A stretch of 54,184 nucleotides of DNA. Source: an uncultured Bacteroidota bacterium (lineage in GTDB: Bacteria; Bacteroidota; Bacteroidia; Chitinophagales; Chitinophagaceae). This document shows, piece by piece, positions 22,888-32,649 of this stretch; positions within the stretch are counted from its first letter, which is position 1, and the number at the start of each line of letters is the position of its first letter. The notes under the pieces are model-generated. The model saw only the letters and a program-made list of their open reading frames with translations, was not told where the DNA came from and ran no database searches. The translations under genes and the position numbers were made by a program. The stretch lies in assembly GCA_903903635.1 (NCBI GenBank), contig CAIUZK010000004.1, forward strand, positions 1-54,184, given 5' to 3'.

Positions 22888-23404
22888 TCAACTTAAATAT
22901 GCCTGCTGCACGGCGCTCCTGCTGTGCGCTCTTGGCTGGGCTGCCTGCACCCAGCAGCGGCAGCCATGCCTTACGCCGCGCATAGCATCACTCATTCTCC
23001 AAACCGTTCACTACACTTCCGATACCGCAACTACAACCATCGATACTGCTATACCCGCTGCCGGGTTTACCGCACTTCCGCCCAGCGATACGCTGCGTGG
23101 TTTCATCTACCCTACACAATCGCAGTTCACACTATCACTATCACCCGACACCTCCAGTTGCCGCTGGACATTCACTACCGACTCCACTAAGTATGCAGGC
23201 ATTTATGGCACCGATACACTTACTTTTTTCTACCGGCGCAATCTGCAGTTTCTGTCCAATGCCTGTGGCTATACTTACTTTTATACCCTCGACTCTGTAC
23301 ACACTACCCATACCATCATCGACTCATTACATATTCTAAATACAGGCGTAACCAACAATGTCAATACAAAGCATATCCAGATCTATATTCATCCTGACTA
23401 TTAG
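22880..23404 (+). CDS. lipoprotein of DUF6452 type
   Basis: A 174-residue protein with a lipoprotein signal (CCTALLLCALGWAACTQQ; likely lipidated cysteine at residue 23). The body is threonine-rich and beta-patterned. The adjacent gene resembles DUF6048 proteins, and DUF6452 and DUF6048 genes commonly sit together in Bacteroidota; that pairing is the main reason for the name. It overlaps the coiled-coil gene by 8 bases and the next gene by 47 bases. The role is unknown, probably in the envelope. Confidence 0.6.
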   Translation: MTDQLKYACCTALLLCALGWAACTQQRQPCLTPRIASLILQTVHYTSDTATTTIDTAIPAAGFTALPPSDTLRGFIYPTQSQFTLSLSPDTSSCRWTFTTDSTKYAGIYGTDTLTFFYRRNLQFLSNACGYTYFYTLDSVHTTHTIIDSLHILNTGVTNNVNTKHIQIYIHPDY

Positions 23405-24092
23405 CTGGCTGTGCTGCTGCTCCTGCCCGGTACTGGCACAAACCGATACCGCGCATTCAGATACCACCAGCCTGCCCAAAGTTAAAATTAAGGATACACT
23501 CAGTCACCAGTTGTGCCTGGGCATCGACCTGTTTCACCCCATCGTCAACCAGTTCTATACCGACCGCTCGGCATGGGAGTTTCAGGCCGACTACTATATG
23601 CGCAATGAGTTTTATGGCGCCATGGAAATGGGTTGGGGAAGCTCAAAGGTCAGCTATACCGATCTCCGTTATTCCACCACCAACAACTTCCTCCGCCTGG
23701 GCTTCAACAAAACCATACTTACCCGCCAAAGCGCCAACGACTGGGATATGATGATGTTTGGCATGCGCATCGGCGCCGCCCGCATCAACCGCAGCGCGGC
23801 AACCTTTATGGTGGCCGATAGCATCTGGGGCAACACCCACGACAGCACCCTCTCCGCACGACCGCCATTTACCGCCATCTGGGCCGAACTCACCCTCGGC
23901 ACCCGCGTCGAGATCACACATCGCTTCTATGCCGGCTGGAACATCCGCGGCAAGTTCATGATGAACGGACGATCCTTCAAAGACCTCTCCCCCCTTTACA
24001 TAGCAGGCTATGGCAAAGGCGACAAAAACTCCTCCTTCGATTTCAACGTATACCTTAGCTACGCCCTCCGCTGGCCATATAGAAAAAGGTAA
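23358..24092 (+). CDS. outer-membrane-type protein of DUF6048 family
   Basis: A 244-residue protein with a cysteine-rich signal peptide (SIFILTISWLCCCSCPVLAQ). The mature part is a small beta-barrel-like protein: SHQLCLGIDLFHPIVNQFY, alternating strands such as GAMEMGWGSSKVSYTDLRYS, and a terminal YLSYALRWPYRK ending in aromatic residues. The signal and strand pattern point to the outer membrane. It is the last gene of the overlapping pheT cluster and overlaps its upstream neighbour by 47 bases. Family name by resemblance and context; no known function. Confidence 0.65.
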   Translation: MSIQSISRSIFILTISWLCCCSCPVLAQTDTAHSDTTSLPKVKIKDTLSHQLCLGIDLFHPIVNQFYTDRSAWEFQADYYMRNEFYGAMEMGWGSSKVSYTDLRYSTTNNFLRLGFNKTILTRQSANDWDMMMFGMRIGAARINRSAATFMVADSIWGNTHDSTLSARPPFTAIWAELTLGTRVEITHRFYAGWNIRGKFMMNGRSFKDLSPLYIAGYGKGDKNSSFDFNVYLSYALRWPYRKR

Positions 24093-24743
24093 AGTACAAA
24101 GTCTAAAGACCAAAGTACAAAGTCAAAAATCCAAATACCCAATACCAACTTCCAGCTTCCACAAAAATTATTCTTGGCTCCAGAGGCCATTGCTACAATA
24201 TAGCCTCAGTGGCTATGGCACACTTGTGCCGCATCACATTATTCTGCTAAACTGGAAATTGAAAAACTAACCCCGACCCATATTCTTACCAAAATTGAAA
24301 AACCGAACCCAGGCTCCCCTCCTGTTTTTAGGAGTGGGACGATTGGACGAGGCGAAGGCCGAGTACAATCAGGGGTGGTAAACTCACGCACCACACACAA
24401 CACGAGTCACGCAACATGAGCCACGTAACACAGCTCCCAACTCTCCTCCTTTTTTCAAGGAGGAGTACCCGAAGGGGGAGGTGGTTCCGTTTTTTCGAAG
24501 ATCCCGAAGAATTTCGGGAAGGAGTGGGGATTGGGAGGCGGGCCAAGTACAATCAGGGGTGGTAAACTCGCGCACAACATGTAACTCAACAGTAAATTCT
24601 CAAAACCAGTTCAGCAAAAAAACTACCGAACTTAAAAACAAATTACGCGATGCCGACAATCTTTTCAGACGAAAAAAGAAGGAAAGGTAAGTATACGATA
24701 AAGCGCCGCAACCCTGGGGCGCGGCGCTTTATCAGATACCCTG
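24093..24743. other. gene-free stretch with repeated fragments and hairpins
   Basis: No convincing gene. A segment of about 28 bp (AGTACAATCAGGGGTGGTAA and the next 8 bases) occurs at 24361-24388 and again at 24546-24573 with one change. Between them lie two hairpins: CTCCTCCTT-TTTTC-AAGGAGGAG (24443-24465) and CCCGAA-GAAT-TTCGGG (24503-24518). The look is that of short dispersed intergenic repeats, not of coding sequence; the minus-strand frames here are low-complexity. Confidence 0.55.
24697..24733 (-). terminator. GC-rich terminator hairpin
   Basis: A 13-bp perfect stem, GATAAAGCGCCGC and GCGGCGCTTTATC, with an 11-nt loop, lies just past the stop of the minus-strand DUF4412 gene. The U-tract is poor, so it may act as a strong 3' end stabiliser as well. 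Confidence 0.6.
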
Positions 24744-25502
24744 TTAATGAGGCTGGGCATACTTGGCCTTCATTTCCTCTATGTATGCTTTACGCTCCTC
24801 GGGAGTCATGTTTTTCAGTTTCTCCATGTTGGGCTGCTCCATACCTCCCGGCATACCTGCAGGCATTGCCGATTTGGTATAACCACTATAAGAAAACAAT
24901 GATTCAGAAACATCCTTTTTCTCCGCTTTCACCAGGTCCATCTGCATATTGCCTCCCCTGCCGGTTGCAATAAGCATACGCACCACAAACCCTTCGGCTC
25001 CTTTTGCTTTCAATGCTTCAAAGAATTTGGTTCCGCCCATGTATTTGTTCTTCACTGTAGTAAAGCTGCCATACCCCCTCACATCCTTCGACAACCACAT
25101 TTCTGATGTATGATGCGATTTCTGATAAACTATTTTTACATGAACACAGTTATAATCATTGATCTTCTCCTTACCCAATAAGGTTATTTCATATTCCTCA
25201 TTATTACCGGTTTCACCCGATTTTGCTGCATCCACCTCGTTGTATGTTTTATCCTTATCATTAAGCACATAAACCTTACCAGGAGCGCTTTGCAGCAGGA
25301 GCGAAATATTCGTCATAGCCATTGGCATATTAGCGCCATTCATGACCATCTCCGTCCTGCTGTCGCCATTAGACGTATAGGTTATCGAAGTCCCGGACAT
25401 CTGGCTGGAAGTTATCTTGTATTCAACATATACGGCCTCCCTGGCGTTGGCGCATATACCGGATAATAAAAGCAATAAGGTGATCAGAATATTTCTTTTC
25501 AT
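24744..25502 (-). CDS. secreted DUF4412-domain protein
   Basis: A 252-residue exported protein. Signal peptide KRNILITLLLLLSGICANA, then a DUF4412-like beta domain: VYVEYKITSSQMSGTSITY, KVYVLNDKDKTYNEVD, EITLLGKEKINDYNCVHVKI and EMWLSKDVRGYGSFTT. The C-terminus is methionine- and proline-rich (GMPGGMEQPNMEKLKN) and ends in a charged helix. Proteins of this family are periplasmic or outer-membrane and of unknown function. A perfect -7 element at 25551-25558 drives it alone. Confidence 0.8.
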   Translation of the reverse strand: MKRNILITLLLLLSGICANAREAVYVEYKITSSQMSGTSITYTSNGDSRTEMVMNGANMPMAMTNISLLLQSAPGKVYVLNDKDKTYNEVDAAKSGETGNNEEYEITLLGKEKINDYNCVHVKIVYQKSHHTSEMWLSKDVRGYGSFTTVKNKYMGGTKFFEALKAKGAEGFVVRMLIATGRGGNMQMDLVKAEKKDVSESLFSYSGYTKSAMPAGMPGGMEQPNMEKLKNMTPEERKAYIEEMKAKYAQPH

Positions 25503-25550
25503 TGTTTTCAGTTTTTAGATGTTAATAATACAGATTAAGGAGATTCCCGG

Positions 25551-25558
25551 CAAAAATA
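25551..25558 (-). promoter_or_regulatory. -7 promoter element of the DUF4412 gene
   Basis: The minus strand reads TATTTTTG, an exact TAnnTTTG match, giving a leader of about 42 nt. Confidence 0.5.
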
Positions 25559-25634
25559 CATTCTTCAGGAATATATACATAACTTAAATCCTCATAAAAT
25601 CAATAAATTATCAAAAAAAATGAAAATGCTTTAC

Positions 25635-26927
25635 TTACGAGCCTCCGAGGGCGGCCATCATCTGTTCCATCCTGCTTCCTCTCGAACCTTTGATGAGGAT
25701 GGAGCTGTTTTGTGGCATGTGTTGTTTTACATAAGCCGCCGCTTCATCAGAAGTATCAAACAGCGTATAGCTGCCACCTGCTTCTTTAAATTCTTTACCC
25801 ACCAGAATAACCTCCTGCCACCTATACCTGTCAATCAGCGATACCAGTTCCTTATGCTCATGCAGCTCTTCAGGGCCCATTTCTTTCATACCCCCTATCC
25901 AGAGAATTTTATTATCCAGCCTGGCTTCTGCAAAATTGATAATGGCAGCCCGCATGCTGCTTGGATTGGCATTATAGGCATCGAGTATAATGCGGTTGGT
26001 GCCTTTCTGCAACCATTGCGAGCGGCTGTTATCCGGGTTATAAGCAGCAATAGCCGATTTAATATCATCCAAAGCTATTCCGAAATGCAGACCTATGGCT
26101 ACAGCAGCCATGACATTAGGGAAGTTGTAACCGCCAACAAGCTGTGTTTCCAATGTAGTCTCAGTGCCCTTAGTCAGCAGCGCAACGCTCAGGAAAACAT
26201 CATTCATCAATGGCCTGCCTATGTATTGCGCATTGGCTGAACCATAGGTGATTTGCTGCCCAATGCCCTGAGCCATATCCTCCAGGTAGTCAAGGTCGGT
26301 ATTCCGGAAAATGGCGCGTTTTTTTGAACGCAGGTAATCATACAATTCACCCTTGCCTTTTCGCACACCTTCTATACCGCCAAACCCCTCCAGATGAGCT
26401 TTGCCGCAATTGGTTATCAACCCATAATCAGGTTCGGCTATCTGGCAGTAACCCGCAATTTCGTTCAGGTGGTTGGCCCCCATTTCTATGATAGCCATGC
26501 CTGCATCCTGCTTTATTTTAAGCAGTGTAAGCGGAACACCAATATGGTTATTAAAATTGCCTTCAGTGGCGTAGGTAACGTACTTTTTCCGCAACACAGC
26601 CGCAATCAGTTCCTTGGTGGTGGTTTTACCATTTGAGCCTGTTACTGCAATAAAGGGAATAGAAAATTGCATGCGGTGATAATGCGCCAGTTGCTGCAAA
26701 GCCAGAGTAGTGTCATCTACCAGTATATACCGGTCATTCTTAGCAAACGCAGGATCATCAATTACGGCATAGGCAACACCTTGTTCAATAGCCTGTTCAG
26801 CAAATTTGTTACCATTGAAATTGGCGCCACTGAGCGAAAAGAAAATGCCACCGGGTTGTAGTTTCCTGGTATCTGTTTGAATAAACGGATGCCTCAGGAA
26901 TAATTGATGTAGTTGAGCTATTTCCAC
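25635..26927 (-). CDS. murF: UDP-MurNAc-tripeptide--D-Ala-D-Ala ligase MurF
   Basis: Adds D-Ala-D-Ala to the UDP-MurNAc tripeptide, the last cytoplasmic step of the peptidoglycan precursor. The 430-residue protein has the Mur N-terminal substrate domain (FIQTDTRKLQPGGIFFSL), ATP-binding loop GSNGKTTT at 97-104, EMGANHLNEIAGYCQIAEPD, YNANPSSMRAA, and the C-terminal Mur ligase domain ending KGSRGSRMEQMM. It follows gldJ on the same strand, an order also known from gliding flavobacteria. A terminator lies between the two genes, so they are probably separately transcribed. Confidence 0.94.
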   Translation of the reverse strand: MEIAQLHQLFLRHPFIQTDTRKLQPGGIFFSLSGANFNGNKFAEQAIEQGVAYAVIDDPAFAKNDRYILVDDTTLALQQLAHYHRMQFSIPFIAVTGSNGKTTTKELIAAVLRKKYVTYATEGNFNNHIGVPLTLLKIKQDAGMAIIEMGANHLNEIAGYCQIAEPDYGLITNCGKAHLEGFGGIEGVRKGKGELYDYLRSKKRAIFRNTDLDYLEDMAQGIGQQITYGSANAQYIGRPLMNDVFLSVALLTKGTETTLETQLVGGYNFPNVMAAVAIGLHFGIALDDIKSAIAAYNPDNSRSQWLQKGTNRIILDAYNANPSSMRAAIINFAEARLDNKILWIGGMKEMGPEELHEHKELVSLIDRYRWQEVILVGKEFKEAGGSYTLFDTSDEAAAYVKQHMPQNSSILIKGSRGSRMEQMMAALGGS

Positions 26928-26962
26928 ACTTAAAAGATTAATACAATGGTGTAAAAATAAAG

Positions 26963-26987
26963 AACCCCCTCCATTAAGGAAGGGGTT
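26963..26987 (-). terminator. terminator after gldJ
   Basis: On the minus strand AACCCC-TTCC and GGA-GGGGGTT pair around TTAAT with one internal mismatch, followed by CTTTATTTTT. It sits 26 nt past the gldJ stop. Confidence 0.7.
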
Positions 26988-27012
26988 TTATAAAAACTTG
27001 CTAAAAATATTA

Positions 27013-28554
27013 TTAGCGCTTGTGGTTCTTCTGACGACCGAAGCTGTTACCACCTGGCTGGTTGTCGCCATCCGGGCTGCCCATGCGATCCATTACGCAA
27101 CGGAAACCAATAGTGCAGGTAGATAAGTTACCCTGCATGTAGCGGCGTGTACCCGGAGACATCCAATACTGCCTGTCGGCCCATGAACCACCCTTATAAA
27201 CCTTGGTAGAATCATTTACAAGTGTGTTCTTACCATAATCATAAGTGTAAGCAGATAATGAGTCACCATCTTTATAATTGCTCAGGCTACCAGTCCTTGT
27301 TTCATAACGTCCGTTGGCGAAAATTTCAGCATCACTAACATCCATATATGGCAAACGACCGGTACTGTCTTTTTCCTCCACAGTACCATCTTCCTGGTAC
27401 TTCAGCCTTGTGTACTTATTACCACGGAAAGGAGAAACTTCATTAACATCTTCGTGCGACATAGGACGATAAGTATCCAGTACCCACTCATTTACGTTAC
27501 CTGCCATGTTATAAAGACCAAATGCATTAGGGAGGTAAGAGTTACAAGGAGCAGTATAAAGTGCGTTGTCGTTAAGACCACCGGCTACGCCCATCGCATC
27601 ACCTTTACCACGCATGAAGTTACCTTCAAACTCGCCCTGATACTGATTGTGCAATCCATAACGAGTTGTATTCTTAGATCCCCAGGGATAAATGTTACGA
27701 TCTGTATTAACCTCCTCCCCACGACGGCGTTTGTTTTCAGGACTTGGGTTATTGCCTATAAGGCCGAGGGCTGCATATTCCCACTCAGCTTCTGTAGGAA
27801 GACGGTAGTTTGGTAAAAATACGCCATCAGATAATCTCAGGTTACGACGACCAGAACCATTAGGATCCAGATCGTGATGAGGATTGCTACCTAAAGTTCC
27901 TTCATACTGAGCATTAAGATAAGTTTCGGTAGTAAATACGTCTTCATTCGACTGCGTAGAGTTTGGCTTTAATGCACGTGCATAGATTGCAAGAATCTCG
28001 TTTACACGGTCAGAGCGCCACAGACAAAAATCATTAGCCTGATACCAGTTGATACCAACAACAGGATAATAATCCCATGCAGCCTGGCGGAAATAATTTT
28101 TTACATAAGGCTCGTTGTAAGCCAGAGCAGAACGCCAAACAGTTTCATCGGGCGCTTCCCTGTTGATCACATCCTGATAGTCTGCACCGTATACACGCTG
28201 CAACCAAAACATATACTCACGATAGCTGACGTTAGCAACTTCAGTCTCGTCCATATAAAATGAAGAAACCGATACAATACGCCTCGTGTTGTTATTTTCG
28301 AGCGTAGGCATTTCATCATCATTAGCGCCCATAACAAACCTGCCGCCTTGTACGAAAGTCATACCAACCGGGGTTTGCTGGCCCTGATAATTGGCAACTT
28401 CAAAACCTCCGAAACGTTTATCGTTGAGCGGCCAACCGGTTACCACAGAGATGTTATTACCCTTACCTTTCTTTGCTGATCCACTGGAACATGCAGTAAG
28501 CAGGGATGCAGCCCCTATGCATAGCAAGCCAATACCGAAGAGTTGTCTTTTCAT
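27013..28554 (-). CDS. gldJ: gliding motility / T9SS lipoprotein GldJ
   Basis: A 513-residue lipoprotein: signal with lipobox LLTAC (cysteine 22), then an FGE-sulfatase fold. Marks include VGMTFVQGGRFVMGAND, SSFYMDETEVANVSYREYM, PVVGINWYQANDFCLWRSD, NYRLPTEAEWEYAALG, NMAGNVNEWVLDTYRP and KGGSWADRQYWMSPGTRRYM, ending in STCTIGFRCVMD. GldJ and GldK share this fold; the insertion patterns, and the position opposite porU-porV and before murF, match gldJ. In Flavobacterium GldJ is needed for gliding and stabilises GldK of the T9SS. The charged C-terminal tail (GRQKNHKR) is present. It is divergent from porU over 257 bp. Confidence 0.88.
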   Translation of the reverse strand: MKRQLFGIGLLCIGAASLLTACSSGSAKKGKGNNISVVTGWPLNDKRFGGFEVANYQGQQTPVGMTFVQGGRFVMGANDDEMPTLENNNTRRIVSVSSFYMDETEVANVSYREYMFWLQRVYGADYQDVINREAPDETVWRSALAYNEPYVKNYFRQAAWDYYPVVGINWYQANDFCLWRSDRVNEILAIYARALKPNSTQSNEDVFTTETYLNAQYEGTLGSNPHHDLDPNGSGRRNLRLSDGVFLPNYRLPTEAEWEYAALGLIGNNPSPENKRRRGEEVNTDRNIYPWGSKNTTRYGLHNQYQGEFEGNFMRGKGDAMGVAGGLNDNALYTAPCNSYLPNAFGLYNMAGNVNEWVLDTYRPMSHEDVNEVSPFRGNKYTRLKYQEDGTVEEKDSTGRLPYMDVSDAEIFANGRYETRTGSLSNYKDGDSLSAYTYDYGKNTLVNDSTKVYKGGSWADRQYWMSPGTRRYMQGNLSTCTIGFRCVMDRMGSPDGDNQPGGNSFGRQKNHKR

Positions 28555-28765
28555 AATTATACTGAAATATTTACACTAAAAAGTATCTACGTTGTTAAAA
28601 GTCGTTACAATGTTACCTCATTCTTTTGAAATTTTCAAGTTTTCGGGGAAGAAGGTGAAAAAAAAACACAAAACTTATTTTTTAAGTTATATAATATTTG
28701 ATAAATAATTGCGTTCTTAGCGTTGATATTTGCATTTTCTAAAGGTTTTTATAGTATTTATTACT

Positions 28766-28773
28766 TAATTTTG
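28766..28773 (+). promoter_or_regulatory. -7 promoter element of porU
   Basis: TAATTTTG fits TAnnTTTG exactly, 39 bases before the ATG at 28812, in the AT-rich gldJ-porU intergenic region. Confidence 0.55.
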
Positions 28774-28811
28774 AATCACTTTCCAGCCATCTGGCATTAA
28801 AATAAAAAATA

Positions 28812-31800
28812 ATGAAAACAACATTCTCCGCCCTCATGTTGCTTGTAAATTTACTGGCTTTTCAAACATCTTTCGCATTTTCCTCCAAATATGAGGTTAA
28901 GCAAAAAGATATTTATGAAGGCTATATTATTGAAAAGGTGTGGCTTACGGAATTTGCCGTGCCCCAGGTAACCATTACGGATATCACATGGGCTATGAAT
29001 GCCAGCCTACCAAAAGACGCCAAGGTCTCACATCCTGAAGAACTTGTAGTTACCATAGGTATGGAGCGCAAACAGGCGTTTGCAGTAGTCAGGATTCCTG
29101 CCTACATGGCCGGAACACAGGCCAACCAGGTGAACAGGGTAAGCTCTTTTACTCTGAATATTACTGAACAGCCACAGCCCAAAGATAAAAGCAGAAATAA
29201 ATTCAATGATGTTCCGGTATCGGTACTTGCCACCGGCACCTGGTACAAAATAGGCATTACCAAAACCGGGTTTTATAAAATTGATAATAGCTTCCTTTCC
29301 ACGATGGGCGTAAAAGCTGCTGATATAAACCCGGATAATATTCGCATTTGTGGTAACGGTGGTAATATGCTTTCGGAATATAACGCCATTCCACGCGCTG
29401 CGGATCTTACTGAAAACAGTACTTTAATTATCAATAACAACAATAACGGTGTATTTGATAATGGTGAAGCCATAATATTCTATGGAGTTGGACCAACTGC
29501 ATGGGCAAAAGACAGCTTAAACAAAAGATTCAAGCATACTAACAATCTGTATACAGATACAGCCTTTTATTTTGTATCCTTTAACAGCGGTTCCGGAAAA
29601 CATATCACCCAGCAGGCTGCCCTGTCAGGGGGCAACACCAATGTAACCACTTTTGATTACTATGATGTTCATGAACTGGACCTTGTAAATCCTGCTGCAC
29701 TTGGTAAAAACTGGTATGGCGAGCAGTTTAATACGCAATTAGGTAATACTACCCAGACTTTCCCTTTCGATCTTGGCACCAGTGTTGCACAGGCATATGT
29801 AGCTGTTTCGTTTGCTGCAACTACAGCTTATACCACATGTAAATATGATGTCTCTATTAATGGTAATGCAGCAGGCTCTTCAACCTTTTATTTATCCACC
29901 ACAGGAGATAATGTAATGGACCTTAATTTATTGACCGGTACGACAGCATGTAATTCGCAGACTGCAAATGTTTCGGTTACATTTACCGCACCAGACGGGG
30001 CAAGTAATGGCTACCTGAATTATATAGAACTGCTTGCCCGCCGCAACCTGATTATCAATTCAGATCAAATGAGTTTCCGTGACTGGCTAAGTGTAGGAGC
30101 AGGAAATATTGCTACTTACTCACTTCAGGGCGCCAATAGCAATACCAGTGTTTGGGATATTACCTATCCGCAAACGCCGGTTATCATGAGTGGAAATCTA
30201 AGCGGCAATGCCTATCAGTTCACACAGGAGGCATCCAGATTACATGAATTTGCTGCCATGAACAGTACTAATTTATATACGCCTAAGTTTGTTGGGCAGG
30301 TTGCCACTCAGAATCTGCACGGAACAGGGCAGGTAGATATGATCATAGTTACCTATCCCGGATTCATCAACCAGGCTAAACAATTGAAGACCTACCATGA
30401 AAGCCATGATAATCTTAAGGTAGTAGTTGCCACAACATCGGAGATATATAATGAGTTCTCATCGGGAGGCCAGGACATCAGCGCTATCAGGGACTTTGCC
30501 CGCATGTTCTACACCAGAGCTATTGGCACCGCGGATATGCCCAAATATCTGTTGCTGTTTGGCGGAGCATCCTATGATTATAAAAACAGGCTGGCCAATA
30601 ACAGTAACTATGTGCCCGTTTTTGAATCTGCCGAATCGTACAATGACCTTAACAGTTTCTGTACTGATGATTTTTACGGATTTCTTGATGATAGTGAATA
30701 TATAGAAAACGATTCTTTTGACAATGCACTCGATATTGGTGTAGGACGATTGCCTGCAAGGTCGGTAGATGATGCAACGGCAGTTGTAAATAAAATAATG
30801 AACTACGCCAGTGCTGCAACACTTGGACCATGGAGGATTTCATCAACTATTGTTGCTGATAAGGGCTGTAATGACCCGGCCGGAAACCATATGCAGGATG
30901 CGGATTCTATGGCTTCAGAAGTAAGAAGCTCGACAAACAATCTGTATAATCAGGAAAAAATCTACGTTGATGCCATTCCTATTATTTCTACACCGGCAGG
31001 AGCCCGTTGCCCAAATGCCAATGCGGCACTCAATGAGCAGGTTTTTAATGGTACTTTCCTGATTAATTATAACGGCCATGGCAACCCTACCGTCTGGTCT
31101 TCAGAGCGCATACTGACTTCTGACGATTTTAATAACTGGAACAACATGAATATGCTTCCGTTTATGGTAACAGCTACATGTGATTTCGGACAATTCGATC
31201 ATCCTCAGTTTGTATCATCTGCCGAGCAAATGGTTGTGCGTAAAGAAGGCGGCGTGGTAGCGATACTGACGACAACACAGGCAGTGTATGCCTATTATAA
31301 CCACGAGTTAAACGTTCAGTACCTTGATGCCCAGTTTACCCGTAATACGGATATGAGCTGGAATACTTTCGGTGATGCCAGCAGGATAGGAAAAAATGTT
31401 ACCTACACCAAACCATCGCCTCATGATGCCGGTGAAATAGCCAATTTCCGTAAATTCTCCTTGCTTGGCGATCCGGCAGTGACGCCTGATTTCCCTAAAT
31501 ACAATGTCAGGATAGATAGTATAAAAGATGGTTACACGCACCTGCAGGCCGATACAGTAAAGGCGCTGGGCGCTTATGACGTAAATGGCAGCGTGCGTGA
31601 TTTTAACGGCAATATCATGACCGGATTCAATGGCATTGTGTTCGTTACTTTCTATGATAAACAAAGAAGTATTACTACAATCAGTGGTTGTGCGGACGTT
31701 TACAAAATGCAGGATAACATTGTGTACAAAGGCAGAGTAACCGTAACCAATGGCTTGTTCTCATTTTCATTTATCACTCCTAAGGATATAAATTATTCTT

Positions 31801-32567
31801 TTGGCAATGGTAAGATCAGCACTTATGCCCATAATGGCACTATTGATGCTGCCGGGGCTGACTCGAATATTGCAGTTGGCGGATTTTCTGATCACCCGGT
31901 ATTAAGTTCAGAACCGCCGCTTGTTAAACCTTATATCAATGATAGTTTATTCTTAAACGGTGGTATCACAGGAAGCAACACCTCACTTTTCGTAACTTTT
32001 TATGATAAAACCGGTATCAATGTTTCAGGAAATGATATTGGCCATGATATGACCGCAGTTCTTGATGGTTCGGCAGATGCACCCTATATATTGAATAATT
32101 ACTACCAAACCTTACCCAATACCTACCAGCACGGATTTGTCTCCTTCCCGATCAGCGGATTGACAGACGGACCACATTCTATTAAGGTAAGGGCCTGGGA
32201 CGTTAATGATAATGTAGGGGAAGGCACAGTAGACTTTGTGGTTGTAGATGGCCAGATAATGGACATACAGCAGTTGGGCAACTACCCCAACCCTTTCAGC
32301 GGCACAACACATTTTGTTTTTGAACATAACCACCCGGATGAAGAACTGGATATCAATATTGGCATTTTCAACATAGGTGGCTCCCTGGTAAAAGAAATAA
32401 AGGAGAAATTTACACCAACAGGTAGCCGGACAGCCGATATTACCTGGGACGGTACAGACAATGGTGGTAATAAACTGGCTTCAGGAGTTTATGTTTACAG
32501 GCTAAGCCTCACAACGACTAAAGGATTTAAGACAAGTGCATACCAAAAACTGGTAATTGTGCGTTAA
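28812..32567 (+). CDS. porU: type IX secretion system sortase PorU
   Basis: A 1251-residue cell-surface gingipain-like (C25) cysteine protease that cuts T9SS sorting domains from cargo and transfers cargo to a lipid anchor. After a signal peptide (FSALMLLVNLLAFQTSFAFS) there is a long N-terminal beta region, then the C25 domain. The catalytic pair is visible as H756 in LINYNGHGNPTVW and C790 in VTATCDFGQFDHP, 34 residues apart. The C-terminus is itself a T9SS-like domain (LGNYPNPFSGTTHFVF, then GVYVYRLSL), as PorU homologues have. porV follows after 82 bp with its own promoter. All T9SS cargo in this window should depend on it. Confidence 0.94.
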   Translation: MKTTFSALMLLVNLLAFQTSFAFSSKYEVKQKDIYEGYIIEKVWLTEFAVPQVTITDITWAMNASLPKDAKVSHPEELVVTIGMERKQAFAVVRIPAYMAGTQANQVNRVSSFTLNITEQPQPKDKSRNKFNDVPVSVLATGTWYKIGITKTGFYKIDNSFLSTMGVKAADINPDNIRICGNGGNMLSEYNAIPRAADLTENSTLIINNNNNGVFDNGEAIIFYGVGPTAWAKDSLNKRFKHTNNLYTDTAFYFVSFNSGSGKHITQQAALSGGNTNVTTFDYYDVHELDLVNPAALGKNWYGEQFNTQLGNTTQTFPFDLGTSVAQAYVAVSFAATTAYTTCKYDVSINGNAAGSSTFYLSTTGDNVMDLNLLTGTTACNSQTANVSVTFTAPDGASNGYLNYIELLARRNLIINSDQMSFRDWLSVGAGNIATYSLQGANSNTSVWDITYPQTPVIMSGNLSGNAYQFTQEASRLHEFAAMNSTNLYTPKFVGQVATQNLHGTGQVDMIIVTYPGFINQAKQLKTYHESHDNLKVVVATTSEIYNEFSSGGQDISAIRDFARMFYTRAIGTADMPKYLLLFGGASYDYKNRLANNSNYVPVFESAESYNDLNSFCTDDFYGFLDDSEYIENDSFDNALDIGVGRLPARSVDDATAVVNKIMNYASAATLGPWRISSTIVADKGCNDPAGNHMQDADSMASEVRSSTNNLYNQEKIYVDAIPIISTPAGARCPNANAALNEQVFNGTFLINYNGHGNPTVWSSERILTSDDFNNWNNMNMLPFMVTATCDFGQFDHPQFVSSAEQMVVRKEGGVVAILTTTQAVYAYYNHELNVQYLDAQFTRNTDMSWNTFGDASRIGKNVTYTKPSPHDAGEIANFRKFSLLGDPAVTPDFPKYNVRIDSIKDGYTHLQADTVKALGAYDVNGSVRDFNGNIMTGFNGIVFVTFYDKQRSITTISGCADVYKMQDNIVYKGRVTVTNGLFSFSFITPKDINYSFGNGKISTYAHNGTIDAAGADSNIAVGGFSDHPVLSSEPPLVKPYINDSLFLNGGITGSNTSLFVTFYDKTGINVSGNDIGHDMTAVLDGSADAPYILNNYYQTLPNTYQHGFVSFPISGLTDGPHSIKVRAWDVNDNVGEGTVDFVVVDGQIMDIQQLGNYPNPFSGTTHFVFEHNHPDEELDINIGIFNIGGSLVKEIKEKFTPTGSRTADITWDGTDNGGNKLASGVYVYRLSLTTTKGFKTSAYQKLVIVR

Positions 32568-32612
32568 TAGGAACGGAAACAATTAATTATTGAAAAAATG
32601 GGCAAAATGGAA

Positions 32613-32620
32613 TATTTTTG
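32613..32620 (+). promoter_or_regulatory. -7 promoter element of porV
   Basis: TATTTTTG is an exact TAnnTTTG match 30 bases before the porV ATG, so porV can be expressed apart from porU, as suits a more abundant product. Confidence 0.5.
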
Positions 32621-32649
32621 CACCTCTTAAAAAATTATAATAATATAAA

